From assembly GCA_963783335.1 (NCBI GenBank), contig CAWAND010000010.1, positions 868,001 to 932,000 on the forward strand: DNA of 64,000 bases, read 5' to 3'. The DNA comes from CAWAND01 sp963783335. GTDB taxonomy: Bacteria > Chloroflexota > Anaerolineae > Anaerolineales > E44-bin32. The translations under genes were made by a program, and so were the position numbers. The notes beneath the pieces were generated by a model that saw only the letters and a list, made by a program, of their open reading frames with translations, was not told the DNA's origin and searched no databases. Shown in pieces: positions 16,649-25,200 of this stretch. Within the stretch, counting starts at the first letter, position 1. Each line of letters begins with the position of its first letter.

Positions 16649-16660
16649 CCTAAGATTGTA
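16646..16660 (-). promoter_or_regulatory. -10 element placed for a leaderless transcript (sugar dehydrogenase)
   Basis: TACAAT on the minus strand (16660-16655) is followed by CTTAGG and then ATG (16648). GTGATA lies 17 bases upstream as a partial -35. Confidence 0.45.
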
Positions 16661-16698
16661 AACTACACATCGAGCCATATCACCGAGGAGAAATATCT

Positions 16699-17721
16699 TT
16701 GCCCCCAATCTTCGATGCCTATCAAGAAGAAAGCAGCTTTGCCCTTTCAGCCGTCCGAGCCGCGGCGCGCCTTGGGATCAGCGTGCAGGCGGCCATGGTC
16801 ACACCGGAACTGATCAAGGACGATCGATCGCCGGTGACGGTGGCCGATTTCGCCTGCCAGGCCCTCGTCAGTCATCAATTGGAGGCCGCCTTCCCGGACG
16901 ACCCTTTGGTGGCCGAAGAATCGAGCCGTTCGCTGCAGGGCAAAGCGGCCGAGAGCGTGCGGCGGGCTGTCAGGCAGCACCTGACCAACTCACTGGGTGA
17001 GGCGACCGACGACCAGGTCGATGCGTGGATCGATCGCGGCCAGGGGCAGCCGGCTCAACGATTCTGGACCCTCGATCCGGTGGACGGCACGGCTGGATTT
17101 CTGCGCCATCAGCACTGGGTGGTGGCACTGGCCCTGATCGAGGACGGCCTGGTGAACGTGGCCGCCCTGGCTTGCCCGAGATTGGATTTTGGCCGCTCAG
17201 GCGACAAGGTTGGGTCTGACGGCTCAGTGGCGGTAGCCGTGCGCGGCGGGGGCGCTTGGGGAGGCGCGCTCGAGTCGGATGAGCTGACTCCCCTTCACGT
17301 TTCGGATTGCGCCGAGCCGTCCGAGGCGAGGCTGTTGGCGTCGGTCGAGGCCGGACACACCAATTTGGATCAACTCCACGCGTTGGAGGCGGCGCTGGGA
17401 GTCTCGGCACCGCCTGTGCGCATGGACAGCCAGGCCAAGTACGCGGCGCTGGCCAACGGCCAGGGCGAGCTGATCTTCCGCTTGTTGTCGCCCGCCAAGC
17501 CGAATTATCGAGAGAAGATTTGGGACCAGGCAGCCGGTTCGTTGATCGTCGAGGAGGCGGGGGGTAGAGTCTCCGATTTGCAGGGCAACCGCCTTGATTT
17601 CTCGGCCGGGCGAACCCTGGCTCGCAACACGGGCGTGCTGGTCTCGAACGGGACGCTCCACTCGCAAGCCTTGGAAGCCCTGGCCAGCATTGGCGCTGAT
17701 CGGCCCGCGGAGGGCGACTGA
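16699..17721 (+). CDS. 3'(2'),5'-bisphosphate nucleotidase-like phosphatase (CysQ/HAL2, inositol monophosphatase superfamily)
   Basis: 340 residues from a TTG start with GAGGAG eight bases upstream. Superfamily metal-site motifs are present: DDRSPVTVADFACQALV (about 41-57), DDPLVAEES (about 69-77; the catalytic Glu pair region), and WTLDPVDGTAGFLR (about 121-134; D-P-x-D-G-T). A C-terminal WDQAAGSLIVEEAGG (about 275-289) supplies the last metal aspartate. The layout fits the yeast HAL2-like branch that hydrolyses PAP to AMP in sulfur metabolism, though inositol phosphate substrates cannot be excluded. Followed after two bases by the GT39-like gene. Confidence 0.82.
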   Translation: MPPIFDAYQEESSFALSAVRAAARLGISVQAAMVTPELIKDDRSPVTVADFACQALVSHQLEAAFPDDPLVAEESSRSLQGKAAESVRRAVRQHLTNSLGEATDDQVDAWIDRGQGQPAQRFWTLDPVDGTAGFLRHQHWVVALALIEDGLVNVAALACPRLDFGRSGDKVGSDGSVAVAVRGGGAWGGALESDELTPLHVSDCAEPSEARLLASVEAGHTNLDQLHALEAALGVSAPPVRMDSQAKYAALANGQGELIFRLLSPAKPNYREKIWDQAAGSLIVEEAGGRVSDLQGNRLDFSAGRTLARNTGVLVSNGTLHSQALEALASIGADRPAEGD

Positions 17722-17723
17722 TC

Positions 17724-19244
17724 TTGCGGAGGAGCAGTCTTCTGGCGGCGGCGATCACCTTGGTGGCCTTGGCGATTGGTCTGGGCGCCACGCGCTGGGT
17801 GTTTGAGGGGCTCCCCCATCTGGAAGACGAATTCGCTTATCTGTGGGAAGCGCACGTGATGGCCGACGGTCAGATCCGGCTGCCCGCGCCGGAGCATGCC
17901 GAGCCGATGCTTGTTCCCTTTGTGGTGCAGGCGGAGGGATTTCGGTTTGGCAAGTACCCGCCAGGCTTCCCGGCGGCCCTTGCCCTTGGCATTTGGGCAA
18001 ATGCGGCCGGCGCCGTCAACCCGATCCTCGGCGCTCTGGCCGTGTGGCTCATTTATCGACTGGGCACCAGGATTGTTGACGAGCGGACTGGCCTGGTGGC
18101 AGCCGGGCTGACAGCCATCTCGCCGTTCTTCGCCATGCAGTCTGGCAGCTTGATGTCGCACAACCTTTCGCTTGTCCTGGGCGCAGTCTTTGCCCTGGCC
18201 TGGTTCGATCGTTTCTGGGTGGGGGGAGGGACCAGAGGCGACCCCCGCGTCCCCGATCGACTGCTTGAGGTGCTGGCCGGTTTGAGCCTGGGCCTGCTTG
18301 TGCTCACCCGGCCCCTGACCGCCGTCGGTGTTGTGCTGCCGTTTTTCGTCCATGGGCTGATCATGCTGAGGCGCTCACCTCAGGCAGCTTGGCGCCCGCT
18401 GGCTGTGATTGGGGGCCTCGCCGGGATGTTGACTCTGGTGCTGCCGCTCTGGCAGGCCGCCCTCACTGGGAATCCAACCCAAAACCTATACGCCTTGTGG
18501 TGGCCCTATGACAAGCTTGGCTTTGGGGCGGGGTTTGGCAACGTCCCCGGAGGTCACAATCTGACCTTAGCCTGGCTCAACACCCGTTTCAGCTTGAGGG
18601 CCGGCATTCACGATCTGCTCGGTTGGCCGTACCTATCGTGGATCCTGCTGCCTTTCGGCCTATGGGCACTGCGTCGGAACAGAGACGGTCTGCTGCTGGC
18701 GGCAATCTTTCCCAGCCTGCTGGTCGTCTACAGCCTGTACTGGATCGGATCCTGGCTGCTCGGACCTCGCTACTATTACGCCGCCCTGCCTGGGCTGATG
18801 GTGCTGAGTGCGGCGGGATTGCTTTGGGTGGGAGGTTGGTTTGTCGATGGAGTGTCACGCGCCTTGCGTGCGCGGCGGCTGGCTACGCTGGGCATCGTTT
18901 GTATGCTGGTGGCCGGCAATCTCATCTTCTACTGGCCGACCCGCTTGGGTAATCTGCGTGGACTGTACGGAATCTCGCGAGCAGCGCTCGCACCGGTGGA
19001 AAAAGCCCAGATTGATCGGGGGTTGATCTTCGTGCACGCTGACCGGTGGATGCCGTATGGCAATCTGCTGACGCTCGAACCGCCGTTCTCAAAGTCAGAT
19101 TTGAGGATTGCCTGGTCGAACGGCGATGATGCGGATCGGAGCGTGGCGGCGTCCTACCCCGGCTGGCCCACCTTTGATTACTGGCCGGGTCCACCCCCAA
19201 GGTTGACCTCGGCTGAAGATCGGCTTGGCAGCGACTCCCCCTGA
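17724..19244 (+). CDS. Polytopic glycosyltransferase, GT39/ArnT-like
   Basis: 506 residues from a TTG start two bases after the preceding stop. There are about eleven to twelve membrane helices. The first extracytoplasmic loop carries GLPHLEDEFAYLWEAHV (about 30-46), with the acidic D/E-D-E motif typical of GT-C enzymes that use polyprenyl-phosphate sugars. The C-terminus is a soluble domain (about 410-506). It probably glycosylates an envelope substrate. The substrate is unknown, and the neighbour gives no clear pathway. Confidence 0.75.
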   Translation: MRRSSLLAAAITLVALAIGLGATRWVFEGLPHLEDEFAYLWEAHVMADGQIRLPAPEHAEPMLVPFVVQAEGFRFGKYPPGFPAALALGIWANAAGAVNPILGALAVWLIYRLGTRIVDERTGLVAAGLTAISPFFAMQSGSLMSHNLSLVLGAVFALAWFDRFWVGGGTRGDPRVPDRLLEVLAGLSLGLLVLTRPLTAVGVVLPFFVHGLIMLRRSPQAAWRPLAVIGGLAGMLTLVLPLWQAALTGNPTQNLYALWWPYDKLGFGAGFGNVPGGHNLTLAWLNTRFSLRAGIHDLLGWPYLSWILLPFGLWALRRNRDGLLLAAIFPSLLVVYSLYWIGSWLLGPRYYYAALPGLMVLSAAGLLWVGGWFVDGVSRALRARRLATLGIVCMLVAGNLIFYWPTRLGNLRGLYGISRAALAPVEKAQIDRGLIFVHADRWMPYGNLLTLEPPFSKSDLRIAWSNGDDADRSVAASYPGWPTFDYWPGPPPRLTSAEDRLGSDSP

Positions 19245-19251
19245 CCGATGC

Positions 19252-20502
19252 CTAGTTCAGGCCGGTCCCATCGATGGCAGTGAAGGCGGTGAGATAGTCT
19301 TTCAGATGGCGTGAGGAGAGGAAGTTGCGGCGGACATGCTCGCGGGCGTTGATGCCCATCTGATGTGACTGTTCAGGATTGACCAACAAGAACTCGGCGC
19401 GTTCCGCACAGTCCTCGATGTTGTCCACCAAAAAACCGGTTTCCTGATCAATGATCTGAAGGGGGATGCCCCCCACGTGACCGCCGACCACGGGCTTGCC
19501 TTTCCACATCGCCTCCGCCACCACAAGGCCAAAGCCTTCCTTGAGTGACTTCTGAATGACGACGTCGGCCGCTGATTGAAAGCAGCCCACCTGGAAATCG
19601 CCAACGCCCTGCAGGTTGTGAAGAATCAGGATGTCCTTGTCTTCGCCGGCGCGCCGCGCCGTCTTGTCCAGGTAGAACCATCCCTCCGGGTCGTCGGTGG
19701 CCATGGCGCCCAACAACGCCAATTGGACGCCGGGAATCCGGGCCTTGATCTTGCGGTAGACGTCCACGACACCCAGGGGGTCCTTCCAAGGGTCAAAACG
19801 GCTCACCTGCGTGATCAGCGGCCTACTCAAATCCACGCCGAAAGACTCCACGGTTTGACGGGCTTGATCCAGCGGAATGGGAGCGTTCTTGGGAGACAGC
19901 GGATCAATGGTGGGAGGAATGACGAAGACAGGCTGTGCCTCCAGCCCAGGGCCGACAAAGGCCCCCATGGTGAAGACGCTGGCGTCGTAGGCCTTGATGT
20001 ATGGGGCCAGAAAATCCCAGTACTCGGGATTGGGCGTAGAAGAATCCAGATGGCAACGCCACAGCCAGTGCTTTCCCCCTCGTCGTTCGTTAAAGAACAA
20101 CAGCCCGGCAGGCTGTGGGTCGTGCACGACGACGAAATCGTAGTCGCCTTCGAACTCGGTGCCATTGACCTTGTTGTAGTGACGCCAGACGTCCCGCATA
20201 TCCTCCGTGAGGGGCAGGTCCATCCCTTGAAGGCCATTGTGGCAGGCTTTGGTGACCTCGAAAAAGGTGTTGTCGCCTCGGATGACCTGCCATTCTGCCT
20301 CCAGCCCAACATCGCGCATCAAAGGGACCAGGCTGCGCAGGATTTCTACAACCCCGCCTCCAGTGCTGGTGGCGTTGATGTGGAGCACCCGAGCACCTCG
20401 CAGCGGCTCGGCCAAGGCGCGGATGGCTTCAATCTCTTCGTCTCCGACCAAGGTCTGGAAGTCCTCAAGCTGCTTGGCGCCAAGCAGGACAGATTGAAGC
20501 AT
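19252..20502 (-). CDS. treT: Trehalose synthase (TreT-type, GT4 glycosyltransferase)
   Basis: 416 residues from the ATG at 20502, which has AGGAAG at good spacing; an ATG two codons upstream is too close to it. It is a GT-B fold protein: N-terminal VLHINATSTGGGVVEILRSL, then WRCHLDSSTPNPEYWDFLAP, IPPTIDPLSPKN, the nucleotide-sugar domain TQVSRFDPWKDPLGVV, and the retaining GT4 signature EGFGLVVAEAMWKGKPVVGG (E-x7-E). This matches the TreT branch, which joins a nucleotide-activated glucose to glucose to form trehalose. Trehalose phosphorylase is the closest alternative. Convergent with the upstream transferase gene. Confidence 0.82.
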   Translation of the reverse strand: MLQSVLLGAKQLEDFQTLVGDEEIEAIRALAEPLRGARVLHINATSTGGGVVEILRSLVPLMRDVGLEAEWQVIRGDNTFFEVTKACHNGLQGMDLPLTEDMRDVWRHYNKVNGTEFEGDYDFVVVHDPQPAGLLFFNERRGGKHWLWRCHLDSSTPNPEYWDFLAPYIKAYDASVFTMGAFVGPGLEAQPVFVIPPTIDPLSPKNAPIPLDQARQTVESFGVDLSRPLITQVSRFDPWKDPLGVVDVYRKIKARIPGVQLALLGAMATDDPEGWFYLDKTARRAGEDKDILILHNLQGVGDFQVGCFQSAADVVIQKSLKEGFGLVVAEAMWKGKPVVGGHVGGIPLQIIDQETGFLVDNIEDCAERAEFLLVNPEQSHQMGINAREHVRRNFLSSRHLKDYLTAFTAIDGTGLN

Positions 20503-20605
20503 GTGCATCTTCCTTGAGGTGATGGGCAGAGGGCTTCGATAAGCCGGCGTAAGAATAGCGGAAGATGCCTCTCCCGCCAAATACAGAGAGCGATCGTCAG
20601 GCGGC

Positions 20606-20620
20606 TATAATCGGGGCGTG
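20606..20620 (+). promoter_or_regulatory. -10 element placed for a leaderless phoB transcript
   Basis: A perfect TATAAT (20606-20611) is followed by six bases and the GTG start at 20618. No ribosome-binding site fits between them, and no good -35 is visible. Confidence 0.5.
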
Positions 20621-21295
20621 ACCACCCTGCTGATCGTTGAAGATGACCAAACCGTCCGAGAGACCCTGGCCCTTAATCTGCGGTCGGAAGGGTATCAGGT
20701 GGAAACGGCTGAGGACGGAGAGATGGCTCTTGAGATGGCACGTCGGACAAATCCTGATCTGGTGGTCCTGGATGTGATGCTGCCCAAGCTCGACGGCCTG
20801 ACTTTGCTGCGCATTCTGAGGCGAGAATCTCGTGTGCCTATCATCTTGCTGACCGCACGCGGAACCGAGACGGATAAGATCGTCGGGCTGGAAACCGGGG
20901 CTGACGACTACGTTGTGAAGCCATTCTCCCTGGGTGAACTCCTGGCCAGAATCAGGGCGGCGTTGCGACGGGGACAAACCAACGCGCCGCACGCGACCGA
21001 GTTCACGGCTGGCAATCTGACCCTCGATCTGGTCTCCCGTCGCGTGACCCTTGGTGGGGAAGAGCTGCAGCTGGCGCCGCGCGAATTCGAGCTCCTGGCC
21101 ACCTTGGTGCGCAACGAGGATGCTGTCCTGACGCGCGACTTCTTGCTGGCCAGCGTGTGGGGCGACGATTATGTCGGCGACGCTAGAACCGTCGACGTAC
21201 ACATCCGTTGGCTCCGGCAGAAGATCGAGCTTGATCCGTCCGACCCGCAGCGTATCACCACCGTGCGGGGTGTCGGCTACCGGTTCGAGGGCTGA
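20618..21295 (+). CDS. phoB: OmpR/PhoB-family response regulator
   Basis: 225 residues, GTG start. The receiver domain (1-115) has the acidic pair EDD near the N-terminus, the phosphorylated Asp in DLVVLDVMLPK (about 52), T in LLTARG and K in VVKPFS. The winged-helix effector follows (about 128-225; LAPREFELLATLVRNEDAVL, RTVDVHIRWLRQKIE, VRGVGYRFEG). A sensor kinase gene follows directly and pst genes lie beyond, so it is the phosphate-starvation regulator by context. TTAAn repeats at 11-base spacing downstream are its probable targets. Confidence 0.9.
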   Translation: MTTLLIVEDDQTVRETLALNLRSEGYQVETAEDGEMALEMARRTNPDLVVLDVMLPKLDGLTLLRILRRESRVPIILLTARGTETDKIVGLETGADDYVVKPFSLGELLARIRAALRRGQTNAPHATEFTAGNLTLDLVSRRVTLGGEELQLAPREFELLATLVRNEDAVLTRDFLLASVWGDDYVGDARTVDVHIRWLRQKIELDPSDPQRITTVRGVGYRFEG

Positions 21296-21296
21296 C

Positions 21297-22443
21297 GTGG
21301 AAATCTGGGTCATTGTCGGCCTGCTGGGCGTGGTCATCTTGCTGGCATTCCTTTGGCGGCGAGAACGGCGGCTGCGACTGCGGCAGTCGAGCGCGCTGGA
21401 CCACGATCAACGGTTGACCGAAGCCCATGCCCACCAATTGGATCATCAACAGCGCCAACTGGCACACGTTGGCCAGACGACCCATGACCTGCTCATGATC
21501 TTGGACGGCGAACTGCAGGTGACCTTTGCCAGTCCCGGATGCCTGGCCTTCTTCGGCAACGAGGGCGTGGGACAGTCACTGATGCGTTTCACCCGGGCTG
21601 TGGAACTGGAGGAGTTGGCCCGCCAGGGGATGCGGGCCCCCGTTGGTGAGATTCAGGAGGGGGGATTTCGGCGGCAGGATCGGAGCTTCGATCTGCGCTG
21701 TGTGCGTTTCGAAGAGGGGCTCGTCTTGGCCCTAAACGAGACCACCGAACTTCTTCGCCTCAACCGTGCCCGTCAGGACTTGGTCAGCAACTTGTCCCAC
21801 GAACTGAGAACGCCGCTGACTTCCCTGCGCCTGCTGGCCGAGACGCTGTCCGGCCCGCCAGGAAGGAACCCCGATGTGGCCCGCCAATCCGTGGACAAGA
21901 TCTTGGACCAGGTGGATGTGCTGCAGACCATGGTCCAGGAGATGCTGGATCTGGCGGCGATCGAGTCGGGTCATGAGGTGGTCCGTCTCAAGCCCATCGA
22001 TGCCGAGCGCGCTGCTCATCCAGGCTGCCTCACGCCTCAAAGATCAGTCCGACCGGCGGCAGATCAAAATCCAGATCCAGGAATTTCCTGAGATGCGGCT
22101 GCTGGCTGACGAGGAGCGTGCTGTGCGCTGCCTGGTCAATGTGCTTCACAACGCCATCAAGTTCTCGCCGGAGGGGGGTACGATTTGGTTGAGCGCCGAG
22201 CCTGATGACGGTGACGTGCGGTTGACGATCAAGGACGAAGGTCCGGGCCTGGCCCCACAAGATCTGAATCGAATCTTCGAGCGCTTCTACCGCAGTGATC
22301 AGGCGCGTGGCACACCCGGAACCGGATTGGGTTTGGCCATCGCGCGGCACATCATGCAAGCCCACGGCGGACGCATTTGGGCGGAGAATCGCCGTCCGCC
22401 TGATAACGGGGCGGCTTTCCATATGAGGTTTCAAGCAGCCTGA
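21297..22443 (+). CDS. phoR: PhoR-type sensor histidine kinase, apparent +1 frameshift
   Basis: GTG at 21297 follows GAGGG. There is one N-terminal membrane helix (about 4-20), a coiled segment, a PAS-like domain (about 60-150), and a dimerisation domain with LVSNLSHELRTPLTSLRLL (His168). After RLKPIDAER the frame ends in unlikely sequence, while the next frame gives LLIQAASRLKDQ and a complete ATPase domain: NVLHNAIKFSPEGG (N box), DEGPGLAP (G1), GTGLGLAI (G2). The switch is near 22000-22020 and needs one base to be skipped. If real, the kinase would lack its catalytic domain. It overlaps no gene and follows phoB by one base. Confidence 0.8.
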
Positions 22444-22469
22444 CCCCCACTCGGCTTGCTCAGCAAGGC

Positions 22470-22523
22470 TTAATCCAACCTTGATCTGCCTTTAAGGCAT
22501 CCGAAAGAAAATCGTCCTATGAT
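22470..22523 (+). promoter_or_regulatory. Pho-box-like repeat array and -10 for the candidate ncRNA
   Basis: TTAAT (22470), TTGAT (22481) and TTAAG (22492) recur at exactly 11 bases, the geometry of PhoP/PhoB boxes (TT-A-A-type direct repeats one helical turn apart). TATGAT follows at 22518-22523. The distance from the last repeat to the -10 is 26 bases, against 15 at pstS, so both lie on the same helical face. Confidence 0.5.
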
Positions 22524-22529
22524 GAAAAG

Positions 22530-22852
22530 CGTAATGAGAGCCGACGAGGCTTGTGCAGAAAGAGCCGAAATCGCCACAGATGACGGCAAGCACATGCCCA
22601 AGGGTTGTCCGCTCGTGAAAGTAGATGAGGCTCTGCGCTCTCGGCTGAAGCCGAGACCCGGCCGGAAACATCTTCGAAGGTGTTTGTGAGGTATAGGTTG
22701 CGACCGGCCGGAGACGGGTTTGAGAAAGCCCGGAAGCAAGTTTCAATGTGATGGTAGACAGCGGAGCGGGCCCCTGCTCGGAGCGGTTTGACAGCCGCAT
22801 GCGTCGTTCTCTCCTCCTTCCCCTATCGCACCTGCCTGATCAGGCAGGTGCG
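22530..22852 (+). ncRNA. Candidate phosphate-regulated structured RNA between phoR and pstS
   Basis: No plausible protein is encoded in the 470 bases between phoR and pstS. From the predicted start near 22530 the sequence folds convincingly: GAGAG (22536-22540) and GACG (22543-22546) pair with CTCTC (22809-22813) and CGTC (22802-22805), closing the molecule. Inside are TCTCGGC-TGAA-GCCGAGA (22639-22656), an 8-base helix CCGGCCGG (22658-22665 with 22704-22711), and a hairpin within it (22666-22685). A 26-base perfect palindrome ends the unit. It does not match tmRNA, RNase P, SRP or a riboswitch I know. An alternative is a long untranslated leader of pstS, but the pstS promoter lies after the hairpin. 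Confidence 0.45.
22827..22852 (+). terminator. Perfect 26-base palindrome ending the candidate RNA
   Basis: CGCACCTGCCTGATCAGGCAGGTGCG is fully self-complementary and would form a stable hairpin in RNA. Only a short TTGGTTAA follows, so termination may need more than the hairpin. It sits immediately before the second Pho-box array. Confidence 0.5.
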
Positions 22853-22856
22853 TTGG

Positions 22857-22909
22857 TTAAGAAGCCTTAACCCCCTCTTGACGTTCAATTAAGCCTGAGC
22901 TCCTACACT
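22857..22909 (+). promoter_or_regulatory. Pho-box-like repeat array and -10 of pstS
   Basis: TTAAG (22857), TTAAC (22867), TTGAC (22878) and TTAAG (22889) lie 10, 11 and 11 bases apart, followed by TACACT at 22904-22909. The expected transcription start (about 22916) coincides with an in-frame ATG at 22916. Confidence 0.6.
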
Positions 22910-22954
22910 GACCACATGAAGTTCCTTGCATCCTACCAGGAGAAGAAGACAATC

Positions 22955-24085
22955 ATGCTTTCGTTTCGACGCGTGTTGCTGGGCAGCCTAATTCTAGGCC
23001 TGGCCCTATCGGCTTGTGGGGGTGGTTCGGGGACACAGCCCTCTGGCGACCTCCCGGCCGGTTCGGTGCAAATCAATGGGGCTGGGGCGACCTTTCCACT
23101 CCCGGTCTACACGGAGTGGACCTACGCCTACCAGTCTGTCGATCCGTCTGTCAGCATCAACTACCAGGGCATCGGATCGGGCGGAGGCAAGAAGGCCATC
23201 ATTGATGGCACAGTCGACTTCGCCGGCTCAGATTCGCTCCTTACCCAAGACGAGTACGCAGCCGGCAAAGACCTTCAAATGTACCCGGCCGTGGCCGGCG
23301 CCGAGGTCATGATCTACAACATCGACGGCGTGACGTCCGATGACCCGCCGCTGATCTTCAGCCGGGACGTGCTGGTCGGAATCTATGACGGCTCGATCAA
23401 AACATGGAGCGATCCAGCCATCACGGCCCTCAACCCGGACCTGGCGAGCAAGCTGCCGAACGCCAGCATCACCGCCGTCCACCGCTCAGATGGCTCCGGC
23501 ACGACCGAGATCTTCACCCGCACGTTGTCATCCATCAGCCAGGACTGGGCGGACAACGTCGGCTTCGGCCCATCCGTTGAGTGGCCGGTGGACAAGGCCG
23601 GCAACGGCATTGGTGGCAAGGGCAACCAGGGCGTGGCGGCTGCGGTCCAAAACACGCCCAACTCCGTGGGCTATGTCGAGCTCAGCTATGCCGTGTCGAA
23701 CAAGATCCCCTTCGCACAATTGCAGAACAAAGCTGGCAACACGCTCAACGCCACGGCGGACACCCTGCAATCGGCTATGGCGGACTTCGCCGACGCTTTC
23801 ACCCCCGAATTGACGGCGGTCATCGTCGACGCCCCCGGGCCGCAATCTTGGCCGATCGCTGGCTACACCTACCTGGTGCTGCACACCCAGTGGAGTGGTG
23901 ACTGTGTGAAGGCGCAGAAGCTGTTGGAGTACATCAACTGGACTCTGACCGACCCGGCGGCCGCCAAGCGGGCAGCCGATCTAGGATATGCGACTCTTCC
24001 GGATTCGGTCCGCTCACAGGTGCTGGACAAACTGAGCCAGGTGACCTGCGACGGTAAGGCTGTCATGCCGCAGATGGGACAATAG
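22955..24085 (+). CDS. pstS: Phosphate ABC transporter substrate-binding lipoprotein PstS
   Basis: 376 residues from the ATG at 22955 (MLSFRRVLLGSLILG), which gives a normal lipoprotein signal peptide ending LALSAC; AGGAGAAG precedes it. An in-frame ATG at 22916 would add 13 polar residues ahead of the signal, but it sits at the predicted transcription start. The mature protein has PstS landmarks: GAGATFPLPVYTEW (phosphate loop), YQGIGSGGGKKAI, DFAGSDSLL and AVHRSDGSGTTEIFTRTLS. It binds phosphate outside the membrane for PstCAB. Confidence 0.93.
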   Translation: MLSFRRVLLGSLILGLALSACGGGSGTQPSGDLPAGSVQINGAGATFPLPVYTEWTYAYQSVDPSVSINYQGIGSGGGKKAIIDGTVDFAGSDSLLTQDEYAAGKDLQMYPAVAGAEVMIYNIDGVTSDDPPLIFSRDVLVGIYDGSIKTWSDPAITALNPDLASKLPNASITAVHRSDGSGTTEIFTRTLSSISQDWADNVGFGPSVEWPVDKAGNGIGGKGNQGVAAAVQNTPNSVGYVELSYAVSNKIPFAQLQNKAGNTLNATADTLQSAMADFADAFTPELTAVIVDAPGPQSWPIAGYTYLVLHTQWSGDCVKAQKLLEYINWTLTDPAAAKRAADLGYATLPDSVRSQVLDKLSQVTCDGKAVMPQMGQ

Positions 24086-24125
24086 CCCTGGCATACGAAA
24101 ACATATACAATCCGACGAAGGGACT

Positions 24126-24161
24126 CGTGGAGGGGCTGCGGCTTTCATTGGCCCCTCTACG
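24126..24161 (+). terminator. Stem-loop between pstS and pstC
   Basis: CGTGGAGGGGC (24126-24136) pairs with GCCCCTCTACG (24151-24161) over 11 bases with one G-U, loop 14 bases. Hairpins after a substrate-binding-protein gene often stop or protect part of the transcript and raise its level over that of the permease genes. Confidence 0.45.
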
Positions 24162-24213
24162 CGCCCGTCTCCGGACAGACATGCTCTATCCGCCCGGGAG
24201 CCCATAACCCGAT

Positions 24214-25200
24214 ATGCAACGCTCCGCCTTCCTTAAACAAATCAATCAGCTGCTGGATCATGGTGACCGTCCCTGGCGTGCGCTCTTGCTGGCCTCGGTG
24301 GCCATCGTTTTGCTCCTTCTGGTTGGATTCGCCGTCCTTCTTTGGACCACATCTTCGGACTCGCGGGCTGCTTTTGGTTGGTCGTTCCTGCGTCCCACAT
24401 TGGACGCCTCCTGGAATGCGGTGAGCGGTGAGTTCGATGCCTGGCCCTTCATTTATGGCACGTTGATCACCTCCTTTGCCGCATTGGCCTTGGCCGTGCC
24501 CATGGGTTTGGGGATCGCCGTCTTTCTGGCCGAACTGGCGCCGAACTGGCTGCGCATCCCACTGGGCTGGATGGTGGAGCTGCTGGCTGCCATTCCCAGC
24601 GTCATCTACGGACTTTGGGGGATCTTCGTCTTCCTTCCCTTGGTGGTGGTGCCGCTGGGGGAGGGGCTCAATCAGGTCTTCAGCGGGCTGCCCGTGCTCG
24701 GCGCCCTGTTTGCCGGACCCGTGCCGCAAAGCGGCTCAAGCCGCCTGGCAGCCACGCTGATCTTGGCCATCATGGTCCTGCCCACCATCGCCGCCGTCAG
24801 CCGGGACATCTTTCGGGCCATTCCGGGCTCCCAGCGAGAAGCGGCCTTGGCGCTTGGGGCCACGCAGTGGGAGATGATCTCCCAGGTGCTGATCCCGTAT
24901 GGCATGTCGGGGATTTTGGGCGCAGTAATCCTTGGCCTGGGACGCGCCCTGGGCGAAACGATGGCCGTCACCATGGTGATCGGCAACTCCTTGGAAGGCT
25001 CGGCATCACTTCTCAGGCCGGGCTACACCATGTCGAGTGTGATCGCCAACGAATTCGCCGAAGCGGTTACCAAACTGCACACGTCAGCCCTGATCGAGGT
25101 CGGTCTCATCCTTTTCGTCATGACGCTGTTTCTAAACGCCATCGCCCGGCTGCTGGTCTGGCGGGTTGCCAACCCTGCCTCTCGAGGGCAGCGCGCATGA
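24214..25200 (+). CDS. pstC: Phosphate ABC transporter permease PstC
   Basis: 328 residues with six to seven membrane helices. One helix near the N-terminus (about 25-45), a short external loop, then the permease core. The EAA-type motif AALALGATQWEMISQVLIPYG (about 209-229) contacts the ATPase. AIPSVIYGLWGIFVFLPL is characteristic of PstC. Its TGA overlaps the ATG of pstA. Confidence 0.92.
   Translation: MQRSAFLKQINQLLDHGDRPWRALLLASVAIVLLLLVGFAVLLWTTSSDSRAAFGWSFLRPTLDASWNAVSGEFDAWPFIYGTLITSFAALALAVPMGLGIAVFLAELAPNWLRIPLGWMVELLAAIPSVIYGLWGIFVFLPLVVVPLGEGLNQVFSGLPVLGALFAGPVPQSGSSRLAATLILAIMVLPTIAAVSRDIFRAIPGSQREAALALGATQWEMISQVLIPYGMSGILGAVILGLGRALGETMAVTMVIGNSLEGSASLLRPGYTMSSVIANEFAEAVTKLHTSALIEVGLILFVMTLFLNAIARLLVWRVANPASRGQRA

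Noticed and set aside
22492..22800. Minus-strand open frames of 89 and 102 codons between phoR and pstS
   Set aside because: Composition is not protein-like, there is no ribosome-binding site, and the region is better explained by a folded plus-strand RNA between phosphate-control elements.
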